Positions 5,619-6,153 of a stretch of DNA of 6,153 nucleotides are shown one piece after another; position 1 is the stretch's first letter; the number at the start of each line of letters is the position of its first letter. Source of the stretch: JBFHDX01 sp041584475 (GTDB lineage Bacteria; Pseudomonadota; Alphaproteobacteria; UBA8366; JADFVY01). A program made the position numbers and the translations under genes. The notes beneath the pieces were generated by a model, which did not search any database, was not told the DNA's origin, and saw only the letters and a program-made list of their open reading frames with translations. The stretch spans positions 1 to 6,153 of the forward strand of contig JBFHDX010000166.1 of the NCBI GenBank assembly GCA_041584475.1. Reading direction: 5' to 3'.

Positions 5619-6153
5619 TCAGTAGGTGAACGGGTTGTGGTTGACACGACGATCAGCCGAATTGTCCCGCTCGTGGCAGCTAAGATAGCAGCGGCCACTG
5701 AACGTGCCAGCGTCCTCCCACGTCGGCTCCGACCGACCGCAGGAGCCTGCGCCACCGCCGCAATTGGAGGTGATCGTCCAGGTTATGCCGCCGGCGGTGG
5801 TGTTGAGCTGGAAATTGAGCAGGTGCCGGAACCTGTGCGAACCGTGCGGGTCGTGGCAGTTGATGCAGGCCTTGTCGCTCTGTTCGACGTGTAAGCGGTG
5901 CTCCCGGAAACTTGCATCCGAAAGGATGTTCGCCTGCGAGTGGCATTTGAAGCAGAGCTGGTACTGGTTCGTCCCGAACGCGACCGTCGGGTTGAACGAG
6001 TAGTTCTGCGTCAGCAATGCCTCGTTGAGCGAACCGTGCGGCCCGTTGGGGCCCGTGCCGCCGGCCGCCGCCGACTGGTTGTTGTTGTGGCAGTCCGTGC
6101 AGTACATCAGGCTCGACGTCCGGTTCATCGGGATGTCGGCGCGCAGGCTCGGC
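5619..6153 (-). CDS. Multiheme c-type cytochrome, C-terminal part (gene runs off the right edge)
   Basis: The visible 177 residues are the C-terminal part; the reading frame continues without a start to the window edge, through residues reading SLRADIPMNRTSSLMYC. Covalent haem-attachment motifs are CTDCH (codons 6101-6087), CFKCH (5954-5940) and CINCH (5867-5853). CINCH sits in ACINCHDPHGS, the style of doubled-CXXCH cytochromes. A fourth motif, CYLSCH (5690-5673), has three residues between the cysteines (CX3CH). A further cysteine pair, SNCGGGAGSCG, lies between motifs 3 and 4 and is not followed by His, so it may form a disulphide. Extra histidines such as in FREHRLH are candidate distal ligands. 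Such proteins are exported and carry electrons in the periplasm or at the cell surface. The redox partner and total haem count are unknown because the N-terminus is missing. The propeller gene follows 40 nt downstream. Confidence 0.9.
   Translation of the reverse strand, partial: PSLRADIPMNRTSSLMYCTDCHNNNQSAAAGGTGPNGPHGSLNEALLTQNYSFNPTVAFGTNQYQLCFKCHSQANILSDASFREHRLHVEQSDKACINCHDPHGSHRFRHLLNFQLNTTAGGITWTITSNCGGGAGSCGRSEPTWEDAGTFSGRCYLSCHERDNSADRRVNHNPFTY

Noticed and set aside
5579..5755. N-terminal extension of the propeller protein
   Set aside because: It overlaps the C-terminus of the multiheme cytochrome, including its last haem motif, and would bury the signal peptide internally.

Overview
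This is a high-GC window (roughly two thirds G+C by eye) with dense bacterial coding and third-position GC bias. It probably comes from a proteobacterium. The D-aminoacylase, the S4-less RluA-type synthase and the codon use would suit an alphaproteobacterium such as a Rhodospirillales-like lineage, but the sequence alone does not settle this. No RNA genes, insertion sequences, CRISPR arrays or origins were seen.

Layout. (1) Positions 1-951 hold a compact, divergently arranged mercury-resistance locus. merR reads rightward. merF and the 5' end of merA read leftward and are translationally coupled by a GTGA overlap. A MerR-type operator/promoter with a perfect 7-3-7 dyad and a 19-bp spacer lies between them. 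No merT or merP sits between the promoter and merA, so MerF is the only importer visible. (2) Positions 1044-1607 hold a leftward hemerythrin-like (HHE) di-iron protein gene, convergent with merR. Its upstream region has an FNR/Anr/Dnr-like box placed at -41.5 from a predicted start site, which suggests control by low oxygen or NO. (3) Positions 1772-4193 hold a rightward cluster: an N-acyl-D-amino-acid deacylase with all expected metal and catalytic residues, an RluA-family pseudouridine synthase 18 nt downstream, and a small putative ribbon-helix-helix-like protein of unknown function. (4) Positions 4194-4354 hold no gene but contain a large imperfect inverted repeat (two 27-bp arms, 25 matching, 18-nt loop) between convergent genes. 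(5) Positions 4355-6153 hold a leftward two-gene unit. The 3' part of a multiheme c-type cytochrome gene (three CXXCH motifs and one unusual CX3CH) is followed 40 nt later by a gene for an exported protein with seven FLVxW repeats, probably a seven-bladed beta-propeller.

Together the genes suggest a metabolically versatile environmental bacterium with mercury detoxification (import by MerF, reduction by MerA, sensing by MerR), an oxygen- or NO-responsive di-iron protein, and exported redox machinery. The least explained parts are the multiheme cytochrome/seven-repeat protein pair and the 72-bp inverted repeat that ends that unit.
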